A stretch of 64,000 nt of DNA from Bacillus kexueae (GTDB lineage: Bacteria > Bacillota > Bacilli > Bacillales > Aeribacillaceae), in NCBI RefSeq assembly GCF_022809095.1, contig NZ_JALAZE010000003.1, forward strand, positions 248,001 through 312,000, read 5' to 3'. Position 1 is the first letter of the stretch. Each line of letters begins with the position of its first letter. The notes under the pieces were generated by a model. It ran no database searches and had not been told where the DNA came from. It saw nothing but the letters and a program-made list of their open reading frames with translations. The translations under genes were made by a program, and so were the position numbers. Shown here piece by piece: positions 18,569 to 28,107 of this stretch.

Positions 18569-19444
18569 ATGAACTTTGGAAAAATTTCAACAGCAATGGT
18601 GACACCCTTTGATAAAAATGGAAATGTTGATTTTGACAGAACGACGAAGCTTGTTGAATATTTAATTAACCACGGGTCTGATTCACTTGTCATTGCTGGC
18701 ACAACAGGGGAATCTCCAACGCTAACAACTGAAGAAAAAATAGCGTTATTTAAGCATGTAGTAAAAGTAGTGAATAAACGAGTTCCTGTCATTGCAGGTA
18801 CAGGAAGTAATAATACGTTACAGACGATTGAATTAACAAAAAAGGCTGAAGAAACTGGCGTTGACGCTATTATGCTTGTTACGCCATACTATAATAAGCC
18901 TAACCAGCAAGGTTTATACGAACATTTTAAAGCTGTGGCAGAAAGTACATCACTTCCAGTTATGTTATACAATGTGCCAGGGCGTGCTGTAACTGTATTA
19001 GCTCCTGAGACAGTCATTAATCTTTCAAAAATTGATAATATCGTTGCAGTGAAGGAAGCTAGTGGTGACCTAGAAGCGATGACAAAAATTATCGCAGAAA
19101 CAGATGAGGATTTCTTATTGTATTCCGGAGACGATGCGCTTACTCTACCGATTCTTTCAATTGGTGGTGCAGGTGTTGTATCAGTAGCTTCTCATATTAT
19201 TGGAGATGAAATGCAAGAGATGGTGGAAGCGTTTTTATCGGGAGAACTGAAAAAAGCAGCTTCAATTCATCAAAAAGCGTTACCTGTTATGAAGCAGTTA
19301 TTTAGTGCACCAAGTCCTACACCAGTTAAAACAGCTCTTCAAATGAAAGGGCTTGATGTAGGGTCTGTTCGTTTACCACTTGTGCCACTCACGTCAGAAG
19401 AACGAAATGCACTCGATGTGGTATTACGTCAATTTTCTTCTTAA
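18569..19444 (+). CDS. dapA: 4-hydroxy-tetrahydrodipicolinate synthase
   Basis: Condenses pyruvate with aspartate semialdehyde; its product feeds both DAP/lysine and DpaAB. 291 residues, TIM barrel. The Schiff-base Lys is in V-A-V-K-E-A-S-G-D (about 160-168); A-G-T-T-G-E-S-P-T (about 44-52) and Y-N-V-P-G-R (about 134-139) are pyruvate-binding motifs. Of two close ATGs, 18563 is only about three bases from the RBS AAAGGTG, while 18569 is nine bases away and gives the family start M-N-F-G-K, so I chose the latter. Confidence 0.96.
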   Translation: MNFGKISTAMVTPFDKNGNVDFDRTTKLVEYLINHGSDSLVIAGTTGESPTLTTEEKIALFKHVVKVVNKRVPVIAGTGSNNTLQTIELTKKAEETGVDAIMLVTPYYNKPNQQGLYEHFKAVAESTSLPVMLYNVPGRAVTVLAPETVINLSKIDNIVAVKEASGDLEAMTKIIAETDEDFLLYSGDDALTLPILSIGGAGVVSVASHIIGDEMQEMVEAFLSGELKKAASIHQKALPVMKQLFSAPSPTPVKTALQMKGLDVGSVRLPLVPLTSEERNALDVVLRQFSS

Positions 19445-19469
19445 ATCCGAAAACAAATAATAGAGATGA

Positions 19470-19517
19470 AAAAAAGTGTCTAAAGAAGTCTTCAGGACGA
19501 TTTAGGCACTTTTTTTA
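19470..19517 (+). terminator. Terminator after dapA
   Basis: AAAAAGTGTCTAAA pairs with TTTAGGCACTTTTT (one G-T), T-tract to 19517. Repeat A2 starts seven bases later. Confidence 0.9.
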
Positions 19518-19523
19518 TATATG

Positions 19524-19697
19524 TTACAGAAAGTTTAAGTTTAATAAAGTGTTAAAGTATTCTCTTTACATTTTTTTTGGTGTCTAGCTCCAAGCGCCAT
19601 CATCTCGGGTCGCTTCGGCCCTGCTGTGGCAACGGAAGCCTCCTCGCAGGTCCTCCAATGCCCTTCGCCTAAGGACTTGCGCTTTGCGCTTTTCTTA
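19524..19697 (+). repeat. Family A interspersed repeat, copy A2
   Basis: Full-length copy: GTTACAGAAAGTTTAA, AT-rich module, T-run, GC-rich core from GTCTAGCTCC, and tail GCGCTTTGCGCTTTTCTTA. In the core, CGCAGGTCCT can pair with AGGACTTGCG (ten pairs, one wobble), and the end GCGC-TTT-GCGC-TTTT resembles a small terminator. Same strand as dapA, directly behind its terminator. Confidence 0.9.
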
Positions 19698-19778
19698 TAT
19701 TGAAACAGTAATCGAAATATGAAAATTCTTTTGAGGTGATCAATCAATACCCTTCCTTTGAACTTAACCATTATTTTC

Positions 19779-19808
19779 TTGTCTTCCATTTCCTCTTTCA
19801 GTTATAAT
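19779..19808 (+). promoter_or_regulatory. Probable promoter for rnjB
   Basis: TTGTCT (19779-19784), an 18-bp spacer and consensus TATAAT (19803-19808), about 55 bases before the rnjB start. Confidence 0.6.
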
Positions 19809-19864
19809 AATGCTAAGTGACTTTGGACGGGAACATGAACATTTAGGGAGGACACTTAATACAT

Positions 19865-21526
19865 ATGAAAAAGACAGAAAAAGTAAGATTGATTGCCTTG
19901 GGAGGCGTTGGGGAAATTGGTAAAAACATGTACGTTGTTGAAATTGACTCCAACATTTTTGTCGTAGATGCAGGGTTAATGTATCCTGAAAATGAAATGC
20001 TCGGAATTGATGTTGTTATACCTGACATAAGTTACCTAATCGAAAATAAAGATCGCGTTCAAGCGGTATTTTTAACACACGGACACGATGAGCATATCGG
20101 CGGAGTATTTCACCTCATTCAACAATTAAAAGTTCCTGTATACGGTACGAAGTTAACGTTAGCATTGTTACGTGAAAAATTAAAACCTTATCAATTACTG
20201 GATAAAGCAGATTTACGCGAAGTAACTGAGAAAACAACGATTTCGTTTGAGTCATCAAAGGTATCTTTCTTCCGAACATATCATAGTATTCCGGACTCTG
20301 TCGGGATTTGCTTCCATACTTCTATGGGAGCTATTGTACATACGGGTGACTTTAAGTTTGATCAAACACCAGTTGGACAGCAGTTTATCGATATGGGACG
20401 CATGGCGAAAATCGGAAACGAAGGCGTTTTATGTTTGCTTTCTGACAGTATGAATGCTGAGATTCCAGGTTATACCGGTTCAGAATCAGTTGTAGGGGAA
20501 GAGATTAAAGATATCGTCTATGGTGCAAAAGGACGGGTCATTGTCTCATTGTTTGCTTCTAATATTCACCGTATACAGCAAGTTATTGATGCTGCTCAAA
20601 AATGCAAACGAAAGCTAGCAGTTGTCGGTAAGAACATTTCACAAACAATTCAATTAGCGACAAAGCTCGGGTATTTATCTGTTTCTGATGATTTACTTAT
20701 ACCTGTCCAAAATATCTCGAAATACCCGAAGCATAAAGTCGTTATTATGACAACAAGTCACAAAGGCGAACCGCTGTCTGTGTTAACGAAGATGGCGAAA
20801 GGAACGCATAAACAGTACAATATCGAAAAAGGTGATACTGTACTCATTGCTTCTACTCCGATACCAGGGCACGAATTGACATTCTCAAAAACCATTGATC
20901 GTTTATTTAGAGCAGGTGCAAATGTCGTAGGAAAGAACAAAAACATTCACATTTCTGGTCATGGGTATCAAGAAGAATTAAAGTTAATGCTCAATTTAAT
21001 GAAGCCGAAATATTTTATTCCGATCCATGGGGAATATAAAATGCAAAAAGCCCATGCGAAGCTGGCTACATCAGTTGGAGTTGCTGAAAAGAATATTTTC
21101 CTCGTCGAGAAAGGCGAAGTAATTGAATTTCATCAAGGAACGGTTAAAACAGGTCAAAAAGTACCTGCAGGAAACATTTTAATTGACGGTTTAGGTGTAG
21201 GAGATGTAGGAAATATTGTTTTGCGTGATCGTAGATTACTTTCCCAAGACGGTATCTTAATTGTCGTTGTTACATTAAATAAAAGTACAAAACAAATTGT
21301 TGCAGGACCAGAGATTATCACTAGAGGATTTGTTTATGTGCGTGAATCTGAACAATTAATTGCCGAGGCAGTTGACCAAGTACAGTCGATTTTAGTCAAA
21401 TGTATGGAAGAACAAACCGTTGAATGGTCATCCATGAAGCAAAACATCCGTGACACACTGAATCAATTTTTATTTGAACGAACAAAACGTCGTCCGATGA
21501 TTCTACCCATTATTATGGAAGTGTAA
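19865..21526 (+). CDS. rnjB: Ribonuclease J2
   Basis: Metallo-beta-lactamase/beta-CASP RNase, partner of RNase J1 in RNA decay and rRNA maturation. 553 residues: beta-lactamase core (1-200 and about 350-430), beta-CASP insert, and C-terminal domain. The metal motif reads H-G-H-D-E-H-I-G-G (about 74-82): the expected Asp of H-x-H-x-D-H is Glu, a conservative change that fits the weak nuclease activity described for J2 paralogues. The downstream H-T-G-D-F-K-F-D and H-I-S-G-H-G-Y-Q-E-E motifs are present. RBS AGGGAGG. Gene position (after dapA, before tepA) supports J2 rather than J1. Confidence 0.9.
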   Translation: MKKTEKVRLIALGGVGEIGKNMYVVEIDSNIFVVDAGLMYPENEMLGIDVVIPDISYLIENKDRVQAVFLTHGHDEHIGGVFHLIQQLKVPVYGTKLTLALLREKLKPYQLLDKADLREVTEKTTISFESSKVSFFRTYHSIPDSVGICFHTSMGAIVHTGDFKFDQTPVGQQFIDMGRMAKIGNEGVLCLLSDSMNAEIPGYTGSESVVGEEIKDIVYGAKGRVIVSLFASNIHRIQQVIDAAQKCKRKLAVVGKNISQTIQLATKLGYLSVSDDLLIPVQNISKYPKHKVVIMTTSHKGEPLSVLTKMAKGTHKQYNIEKGDTVLIASTPIPGHELTFSKTIDRLFRAGANVVGKNKNIHISGHGYQEELKLMLNLMKPKYFIPIHGEYKMQKAHAKLATSVGVAEKNIFLVEKGEVIEFHQGTVKTGQKVPAGNILIDGLGVGDVGNIVLRDRRLLSQDGILIVVVTLNKSTKQIVAGPEIITRGFVYVRESEQLIAEAVDQVQSILVKCMEEQTVEWSSMKQNIRDTLNQFLFERTKRRPMILPIIMEV

Positions 21527-21531
21527 ACATG

Positions 21532-21571
21532 AACTGGAAATCAATGCATAGCATTGTTTTCCAGTTTTTTT
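21532..21571 (+). terminator. Terminator after rnjB
   Basis: AACTGGAAA / TTTCCAGTT stem extended by CAATG / CATTG, with a T-tract to 21571. Confidence 0.92.
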
Positions 21572-21954
21572 ATTGAGCTCGAATGATGGAACATTGTATT
21601 CATGAAAAGATGCAAAAACTTGAAACGAAAGGTAGTGGACTATAGAAGGTACAGCATGTGCGGTATATCGTAAAGAGAGGATGTTCAAAATGGGTCGTCG
21701 ACGACAGACCTCTCGCATTTAAAAGTAATACAAAAAAACAATCTTTTGTGGAGCGGCATGCTGAAACATTTCTGAGAATGACTTATAAGGTGCAGTGTGA
21801 AACCTTGCATCTTTTAGGTTGAAACTATCACTCATACTAGCTCTAATCAACCAACAAAGTTATTGTCAAATTGTTAACGATGTTCTATCGAATGAAATAA
21901 AACGGAACCGCCCATACTAATTTTATGATGCAGGTAAGAAAGGGTGGATACGTT
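21572..21954. other. Intergenic region rnjB-tepA
   Basis: No recognised gene. It holds a tiny ORF of ten codons (21690-21722, MGRRRQTSRI) with an upstream GAGAGG, and a hairpin AAGGTGCA (21787-21794) / TGCATCTT (21806-21813) followed by TTAGG. No convincing promoter was found for tepA. Confidence 0.4.
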
Positions 21955-22704
21955 GTGAACGAATATGAACTAAATGAAGAAAGGTCAAAAGAAGAAAAAG
22001 ATACCGATCAAAATGAGGCGAAAAGCTCCCTTGTTGAAAAAATACAGCAATTAGGACAAACAAATATACCGCAAATGACAAATGAATCGAATATTCATTG
22101 CTTAACTATCGTCGGTCAAATTGAAGGGCATGTTCAACTGCCGCCACAAAATAAAACAACGAAATATGAGCATTTAATCCCTCAAATCGTAGCAATAGAA
22201 CAAAATCCGAAAATTGAAGGACTCCTTGTGATACTAAACACGGTAGGTGGAGATGTAGAGGCGGGGCTCGCTATTGCTGAGATGCTTGCTTCATTAACAA
22301 AGCCTACCGTTTCCATTGTGTTAGGTGGAGGTCATTCCATTGGAGTTCCGATTGCGGTTTCTTGTGATTACTCCTTCATCGCTGAAACAGCTACAATGAC
22401 AATACATCCTGTTAGATTAACTGGTCTTGTCATTGGTGTACCACAAACCTTTGAATACTTAGACAAAATGCAAGAAAGAGTGATTAATTTCGTTACGAAG
22501 CACTCTAATATTTCAGAAGAAAAATTCAAAGAATTAATGTTATCGAAAGGAAACTTAACACGAGACATAGGTACAAATGTTGTAGGAGCGGATGCTGTGA
22601 AATACGGACTCATAAATGAAGTAGGTGGCGTCGGAAAAGCGATGAAAAAGCTCTATTCCTTTATTCAAGAAAATCAAGAAAACGAGGAGGGCATGCTTCA
22701 ATGA
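21955..22704 (+). CDS. tepA: TepA, ClpP-like serine peptidase
   Basis: ClpP/crotonase-fold protein (translocation-enhancing protein; orthologue of B. subtilis YmfB). 249 residues. After a charged N-terminal segment (1-30) the fold contains [15 protein letters not shown] (about 98-112), the nucleophile region [13 protein letters not shown] (about 126-138) and [11 protein letters not shown] (about 148-158), giving a plausible Ser/His pair. The start is GTG 21955, after AAAGGGTGG; an ATG at 21925 lacks an RBS. The stop overlaps ylzJ by four bases. Confidence 0.9.
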   Translation: MNEYELNEERSKEEKDTDQNEAKSSLVEKIQQLGQTNIPQMTNESNIHCLTIVGQIEGHVQLPPQNKTTKYEHLIPQIVAIEQNPKIEGLLVILNTVGGDVEAGLAIAEMLASLTKPTVSIVLGGGHSIGVPIAVSCDYSFIAETATMTIHPVRLTGLVIGVPQTFEYLDKMQERVINFVTKHSNISEEKFKELMLSKGNLTRDIGTNVVGADAVKYGLINEVGGVGKAMKKLYSFIQENQENEEGMLQ

Positions 22705-22928
22705 TTTTATATACAATGATGCCCCAGGAACTTATCTTTCAAGATACCCAACAATCCTTTGACGGGCCAAAACTTGTTTATATGAGGGGAATACCTATAC
22801 TCGTTCAGGAAAACAATCAAAAGCAATATGAAATTGTTAGAGTATTAAGTACGGACCCAAATCATTATTTGCTTGATCAGCTCATTCCAGGCCAAACAGT
22901 ATCGCCTCAATTATTTCAAACAATATGA
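22701..22928 (+). CDS. ylzJ: YlzJ-like protein
   Basis: 75-residue protein of the YlzJ family, of unknown function, found between tepA and spoIIIE in Bacillus. It begins [13 protein letters not shown] and has [13 protein letters not shown] and [13 protein letters not shown]. Four-base overlap with tepA (ATGA) implies coupled translation, so a functional link with TepA is likely but unproven. Confidence 0.85.
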   Translation: MILYTMMPQELIFQDTQQSFDGPKLVYMRGIPILVQENNQKQYEIVRVLSTDPNHYLLDQLIPGQTVSPQLFQTI

Positions 22929-22943
22929 TTTCACTCATAGATG

Positions 22944-23005
22944 TGGTATAATAAAATACAAACAGTCGTTCGCAGCCAGACATCATGGCTGCTTTCTTGT
23001 TTTTC
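22944..23005 (+). promoter_or_regulatory. Extended -10 promoter followed by a terminator hairpin ahead of spoIIIE
   Basis: TG-G-TATAAT (22944-22952) would start a transcript near 22959. Only about 15 bases later GCAGCCA (22972-22978) pairs with TGGCTGC (22986-22992), followed by TTTCTTGTTTTTC. The hairpin can terminate tepA-ylzJ; the promoter before it would give a very short transcript or an attenuated spoIIIE mRNA. Confidence 0.5.
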
Positions 23006-23112
23006 TAATGGATGGCGAAATACAAGTAACTACATACATAAAAGCCATGATAATTATTTACATAAATCTATTATGGTAAACTAAATATAATATCGCTACA
23101 GGTGGGATTTAC

Positions 23113-25455
23113 GTGGCCAAGCAAAAAACGAAAAGAAAACAAAAAAGAAAAAAATCGAATTGGCAAGATCGCCTCAAATTTGAAATTGCAGGGATCATCT
23201 TGTTCTCTCTTTCTATTATTGCCCTTGCACAGTTAGGGTTTGTAGGACGAGCCATTACATCTTTATTTCGCTTTTTCACAGGAGAATGGTTCATTTTCTG
23301 TGTGCTAGGACTTTTATTTTTTTCAATATACTTATTTTGGAAAAAGACAATTCCAACGATTATCACACGAAAGCTTATCGGAGTTTATTTTATTTTCGGT
23401 TCATTTTTGTTATTAAGTCATATTAAACTGTTTGAGAACTTATCAAAAGGTGGGACTTTTCATTCACCAAGTGTCATTTTCAATACATGGGAATTATTCT
23501 TGATGGAAGTTAGCGGAGAAATCTCCTCTCCTGACTTAGGCGGTGGGATGATAGGAGCCTTATTTTTTGCCATATCATATTATTTGTTTGCTGAAGCTGG
23601 GTCTAAAATTGTGGCATTTAGCTTCATTACAGTCGGAATTATTTTAGTTTCTGGAAAATCGCTACAGATGATGCTAGCGAATGTCATTAAACCTGTTGGG
23701 AAGTTCTTGAAAGATCAGTTTTTAGCATTTATAGAAGATATGAAACAATTGCCATCTACAATGAAGAATGCAAGAAATCAGACAAAAAAGAAAAAGAAAC
23801 CGAAAAAACAAAAAGAGAAAACGGTAATAGATGAAGAAATGAAGGATGAAGAAGAAGAAGCTGTAGAACCGATTATTTCATCGTTTACTGACCATGCGGA
23901 TACGAATACGGTAACAGAGCAGCCGATAGTGGAATCTAAACCGGTTGAAAAGAAAGATGAAATGGATGAGTCAGTCGTTTCAAATGAACCTTTAGAACCA
24001 ATGACTTTTGTCGAGATGGAAAATAAAGATTATCAATTACCAGCAATTGATTTATTAGCGCTCCCTACTTATAGTGGGCAACAGACAGACAAGAAAAATA
24101 TTTATGAAAATGCCCGGAAACTTGAAAAAACCTTTCAAAGCTTCGGGGTAAAAGCGAAAGTAACGCAGGTTCATTTGGGACCTGCTGTAACGAAATACGA
24201 AGTGTATCCAGATGTAGGTGTCAAGGTAAGTAAAATAGTGAATTTAGCCGATGATCTAGCTTTAGCATTAGCGGCTAAAGACATTCGAATTGAAGCCCCG
24301 ATTCCAGGGAAGTCTGCCGTTGGAATTGAAGTACCGAACTCAGAAATCGCCATGGTGTCGTTGCGAGAAGTACTGGAATCAAAATCGAATGATAAACCTG
24401 ATGCAAAGCTTTTAATTGGACTAGGACGAGATATTACTGGAGAAGCAGTGTTAGCGGAATTAAACAAAATGCCTCATCTTCTCGTTGCAGGCGCGACGGG
24501 AAGTGGAAAAAGTGTCTGTATAAATGGAATTATTACAAGTATTTTAATGAGAGCGAAGCCTCATGAAGTGAAAATGATGATGATTGATCCGAAAATGGTT
24601 GAATTAAACGTTTATAATGGGATTCCACATCTTTTAGCACCCGTGGTGACCGATCCAAAGAAAGCTTCACAAGCACTAAAAAAGGTCGTAAACGAAATGG
24701 AACGTCGCTATGAATTGTTTTCTCATACTGGGACACGAAATATTGAGGGTTATAATGAATATGTGAAACGACACAATGCAAAAGAAGATGATAAGCAACC
24801 TGAGCTACCGTATATTGTCGTTATCGTTGATGAGTTAGCAGATTTAATGATGGTCGCTTCTTCTGATGTAGAAGATTCCATTACACGCTTGTCTCAAATG
24901 GCACGAGCGGCAGGTATTCACTTAATTATTGCGACTCAACGTCCATCGGTAGACGTCATTACAGGTGTAATCAAAGCCAACATTCCTTCGCGAATTGCTT
25001 TTAGTGTTTCTTCTCAAACGGACTCTCGTACAATTTTAGATATGGGAGGAGCAGAGAAGTTACTCGGGAGAGGCGATATGCTGTTCCTACCAGTAGGAGC
25101 ATCGAAGCCCGTTCGCGTACAAGGTGCTTTTCTATCCGACGAAGAAGTTGAGAACATCGTAGACTTTGTCATTTCGCAACAAAAGGCGCAGTATCAAGAA
25201 GAAATGATTCCTTCTGATGTGAAGGAAGATTTCGAGGAAGTGACAGATGATTTATATGAAGAGGCTGTACAACTTGTAGTTGATATGCAAAGTGCAAGCG
25301 TGTCGATGTTACAAAGAAGATTTCGAATTGGATATACACGTGCTGCAAGGTTAATCGATGCAATGGAAGAACGTGGTGTTGTTGGGCCGTATGAAGGCAG
25401 TAAACCTCGACAGGTATTAATATCTAAAGAGCAACAAGATCAAATCTCTTCCTAA
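23113..25455 (+). CDS. spoIIIE: DNA translocase SpoIIIE (FtsK family)
   Basis: Membrane-anchored motor that pumps the chromosome into the forespore. 780 residues. Order: basic N-terminus (K/R-rich, 1-18), four hydrophobic segments (about 20-190), an acidic/charged linker (about 215-320), then the RecA-type motor with Walker [10 protein letters not shown] (about 458-466), Walker [13 protein letters not shown] (about 570) and [12 protein letters not shown]. The C-terminal gamma winged helix (about 710-775, [13 protein letters not shown]) reads the skewed DNA sequences. GTG start after AGGTGGG. Confidence 0.97.
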   Translation: MAKQKTKRKQKRKKSNWQDRLKFEIAGIILFSLSIIALAQLGFVGRAITSLFRFFTGEWFIFCVLGLLFFSIYLFWKKTIPTIITRKLIGVYFIFGSFLLLSHIKLFENLSKGGTFHSPSVIFNTWELFLMEVSGEISSPDLGGGMIGALFFAISYYLFAEAGSKIVAFSFITVGIILVSGKSLQMMLANVIKPVGKFLKDQFLAFIEDMKQLPSTMKNARNQTKKKKKPKKQKEKTVIDEEMKDEEEEAVEPIISSFTDHADTNTVTEQPIVESKPVEKKDEMDESVVSNEPLEPMTFVEMENKDYQLPAIDLLALPTYSGQQTDKKNIYENARKLEKTFQSFGVKAKVTQVHLGPAVTKYEVYPDVGVKVSKIVNLADDLALALAAKDIRIEAPIPGKSAVGIEVPNSEIAMVSLREVLESKSNDKPDAKLLIGLGRDITGEAVLAELNKMPHLLVAGATGSGKSVCINGIITSILMRAKPHEVKMMMIDPKMVELNVYNGIPHLLAPVVTDPKKASQALKKVVNEMERRYELFSHTGTRNIEGYNEYVKRHNAKEDDKQPELPYIVVIVDELADLMMVASSDVEDSITRLSQMARAAGIHLIIATQRPSVDVITGVIKANIPSRIAFSVSSQTDSRTILDMGGAEKLLGRGDMLFLPVGASKPVRVQGAFLSDEEVENIVDFVISQQKAQYQEEMIPSDVKEDFEEVTDDLYEEAVQLVVDMQSASVSMLQRRFRIGYTRAARLIDAMEERGVVGPYEGSKPRQVLISKEQQDQISS

Positions 25456-25537
25456 CAAAAAGTGGGATGAAACAAGTTAGGCTGCCTTCTTAGGTGGCCG
25501 GCACTGATTTTAAAAATGCCGTTTGTCGATAGTCAAA

Positions 25538-25563
25538 AAGGGGCTAAAACTAGCCTCTTTATT
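25538..25563 (+). terminator. Terminator after spoIIIE
   Basis: AAGGGGCTA pairs with TAGCCTCTT around AAAC, followed by TATTTCTTTT. A separate small hairpin CGGCA / TGCCG lies just upstream at about 25499-25521. Confidence 0.7.
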
Positions 25564-25742
25564 TCTTTTAGTAAACATGGTATAGTATATCTTGATAATT
25601 TTTGACTTTTTTGTAAACGATTATTGTCCATTTTGTTACTTGTTTGCTTGATGATCTTTAACATAATCAATGGATGTAACCGTTTTAAAGAAGTTTCAAC
25701 ATATAATGACTTGATGGAAGTTTCATTAATTGGGGGCGCACT

Positions 25743-26471
25743 ATGACTATTAAGACAGACAATCGACATTTATATTTACAAGTCATTGATAAGATAAAAG
25801 ATAATATTGAAAAAGGCATTTATAAAGAAAAAGAAAAATTACCTTCTGAATTTGAACTTTCTAAAAAATTAGGTGTGAGCCGCGCGACTTTAAGGGAAGC
25901 ACTGCGTATATTAGAGGAAGAAAATGTGATTGTTCGAAGGCATGGTGTTGGTACGTTTGTAAGCTCAAAACCACTTTTTTCATCTGGAATCGAACAATTG
26001 CATAGTGTGACGAATATGATTAAAAATGCAAAGATGAAGCCGGGGACCATTTTCTTATCTTCTTCTATCATTGGAGCGACAGAAGAGGATATGAAGAAAC
26101 TACAAGTTGACGCGGATAGTGAAATTTTTGTAGTTGAACGCGTACGAACGGCGAATGGACAACCTGTCGTCTATTGTTATGATAAAATTCCTCGCGCAAT
26201 TTTACCGAAATCATTTATTCATGAACAGGCCTCACTCTTTGTCCTCTTAGAGGAAGAATGCAATATTGAAATTAGCTACGCAGTTACAAATATCGAACCG
26301 ATTGGCTTTCATGAAAAAATTTCGCCGATTTTGGAATGTGATCCCGAAACATCTCTATTATTATTAAAACAAGTTCATTTTGATCAACATGATCGTCCTG
26401 TAATCTATTCGTACAACTATTTCCGTGCTGATAAATTTCAATTCCACGTTGTTCGAAAACGATTTTCATAA
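25743..26471 (+). CDS. ymfC: GntR-family transcriptional regulator YmfC (HutC subfamily)
   Basis: DNA-binding regulator of 242 residues. The N-terminal winged helix (1-70) shows [23 protein letters not shown] and [10 protein letters not shown]; the C-terminal UTRA ligand-binding domain (about 95-240) ends [15 protein letters not shown]. The ligand is unknown. RBS GGGGGCG before ATG 25743. It is a single-gene unit ending in a strong terminator. Confidence 0.92.
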   Translation: MTIKTDNRHLYLQVIDKIKDNIEKGIYKEKEKLPSEFELSKKLGVSRATLREALRILEEENVIVRRHGVGTFVSSKPLFSSGIEQLHSVTNMIKNAKMKPGTIFLSSSIIGATEEDMKKLQVDADSEIFVVERVRTANGQPVVYCYDKIPRAILPKSFIHEQASLFVLLEEECNIEISYAVTNIEPIGFHEKISPILECDPETSLLLLKQVHFDQHDRPVIYSYNYFRADKFQFHVVRKRFS

Positions 26472-26477
26472 TTTTTT

Positions 26478-26520
26478 AAGAACTCTTTTTTGGATTTTTC
26501 TAAAAAAGAGTTCTTTTTTT
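26478..26520 (+). terminator. Terminator after ymfC
   Basis: AAGAACTCTTTTTT pairs with AAAAAAGAGTTCTT, T-tract to 26520. Repeat A3 starts at 26525. Confidence 0.92.
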
Positions 26521-26524
26521 GGTT

Positions 26525-26594
26525 GTTACAGAAAGTTTAAGTTCAATAAAGTGTTAAAGTATTCTCTTTACAGTGGCGCTTTGCGCTTTTCTTA
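26525..26594 (+). repeat. Family A repeat, copy A3 (core deleted)
   Basis: Has the complete 5' module from GTTACAGAAAGTTTAA to CTTTACAGT, then jumps to GGCGCTTTGCGCTTTTCTTA. About 100 bases, the T-run plus both core hairpins, are missing, while both ends are intact. Confidence 0.88.
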
Positions 26595-26653
26595 TCCAAA
26601 AAAAATCGTAGGGACTTCAAATAAATGTTTATTATTGGTTCAAACAGTAACAT

Positions 26654-26682
26654 TTTCTTTCAATGAGAAGAATTGTTATAAT
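26654..26682 (+). promoter_or_regulatory. Probable promoter for the ymfF operon
   Basis: Consensus TATAAT (26677-26682) with a weak -35 TTTCTT (26654-26659) at 17 bp. Confidence 0.45.
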
Positions 26683-26823
26683 AAGTGAAAGCAATAAGAT
26701 ACTTAAAACTAACGATGGAAAATAGAGATCTTCGTCGATGTAATAATGGATAACAATGTTTCTTTTTCGCCAAATCAGGGCAACATGAAAAAAAGAATAT
26801 CGACTTTAAAAAGGAGGCTTATA

Positions 26824-28107
26824 ATGACATTTATTAACGAGAAAACTTCATCCGTTCACGGCATGACATTACATACTGTTCAAACGAAAAAATTCAAAAC
26901 GAACGCCCTTATATTAAAATTAAAATCGCCATTGGTAGAGGAAGACGTAACTCATCGCGCTATTCTACCTTATGTGTTACAAAGGGGAACAAAATCTTAT
27001 CCGACTACTGGTGAGTTGCGAAAGTATTTAGATGATTTGTATGGTTCATTTCTTCATGTGGATTTGTCTAAAAAAGGTGAAAATCATATTATTACGTTTC
27101 GTCTTGAAATTCCAAATGAACGTTATTTAACAGATTCACCTCCCTTGTTAGAAGAAGGACTCCGTTTGCTATCAGAGGTCATTTTAAACCCTAGAATGGA
27201 GAACGGATATTTCGACCATGAAATTGTTGAGCAGGAAAAGCGAACTCTGTCACAACGAATCCAAGCGGCGTACGACGACAAAATGAGATATGCCAACTTA
27301 AGACTTGTACAAGAAATGTGTAAAAATGAACCGTATCGCCTCCATGTTAATGGGGAGAGGGAACAAATTGCAGCCATTTCAACTGAATCACTCACCAACT
27401 ATTATCAAAAAGTAGTAAAGGAAGACGAAATTGATTTATATGTTGTTGGGGATGTGTCCCACGAAGAAGTTGAGCAAATTACGTCTTCTTATTTTAAATT
27501 TCAAGCTCGCCAACCTGTTCTGATCAAACAAGATTCGTATAAGGGAGAAATAAGTGAGAAAGAAATAATTGAGGAGCAAGATGTTAAGCAAGGAAAATTA
27601 AACATAGGGTTTCGGACTCACACACGTTTTCAAGACGAAGATTATTTCGCGCTTCAATTATTTAACGGAATTTTCGGTGGATTTTCCCATTCTAAATTGT
27701 TCATTAATGTCCGAGAAAAAGCGAGCCTTGCTTATTATGCTGCATCAAGAGTTGAAAGTCATAAAGGCTTACTTATGGTGATGAGTGGAATTGAAGTAGG
27801 AAACTATGAAAAGACAGTAACGATTATTAAAGAGCAAATGGAAGCTATGAAAGCCGGAGAGTACTCCGATAAAGAAATAAATCAAACGAAAGCAGTTATT
27901 CAAAATCAGTTGCTTGAAACGATAGACACAGCTTATGGAATGGTAGAGTTGTTGTACCATCAAGTTATTTCACAAACGAAGAGAACAGTTGAAGAATGGT
28001 TGACAGGTGTGAATAAAGTGACAAAAGAAGACTTACTAAAAGTAGGTCAAAAAATTGAACTTGATACCATTTACTTTTTGAAAGGGATGGGAGGGAGCTC
28101 GGAATGA
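26824..28107 (+). CDS. ymfF: M16-family peptidase homologue YmfF, zinc motif absent
   Basis: 427-residue M16 (pitrilysin/insulinase-like) protein. Where active members have H-x-x-E-H, this one reads R-A-I-L-P-Y-V-L-Q-R-G-T (about 45-56), so no zinc site is seen and it is probably the non-catalytic half of a heterodimer with YmfH. The C-terminal M16 domain keeps the F-S-H-S-K-L-F-I-N-V-R-E-K-A-S-L-A-Y-Y block. ATG 26824 follows AAGGAGG; upstream in-frame ATGs lack an RBS. Overlaps ymfH by four bases. Confidence 0.9.
   Translation: MTFINEKTSSVHGMTLHTVQTKKFKTNALILKLKSPLVEEDVTHRAILPYVLQRGTKSYPTTGELRKYLDDLYGSFLHVDLSKKGENHIITFRLEIPNERYLTDSPPLLEEGLRLLSEVILNPRMENGYFDHEIVEQEKRTLSQRIQAAYDDKMRYANLRLVQEMCKNEPYRLHVNGEREQIAAISTESLTNYYQKVVKEDEIDLYVVGDVSHEEVEQITSSYFKFQARQPVLIKQDSYKGEISEKEIIEEQDVKQGKLNIGFRTHTRFQDEDYFALQLFNGIFGGFSHSKLFINVREKASLAYYAASRVESHKGLLMVMSGIEVGNYEKTVTIIKEQMEAMKAGEYSDKEINQTKAVIQNQLLETIDTAYGMVELLYHQVISQTKRTVEEWLTGVNKVTKEDLLKVGQKIELDTIYFLKGMGGSSE

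Noticed and set aside
23109-23366. Minus-strand frame opposite the spoIIIE start
   Set aside because: Shadow of the Lys-rich SpoIIIE N-terminus.
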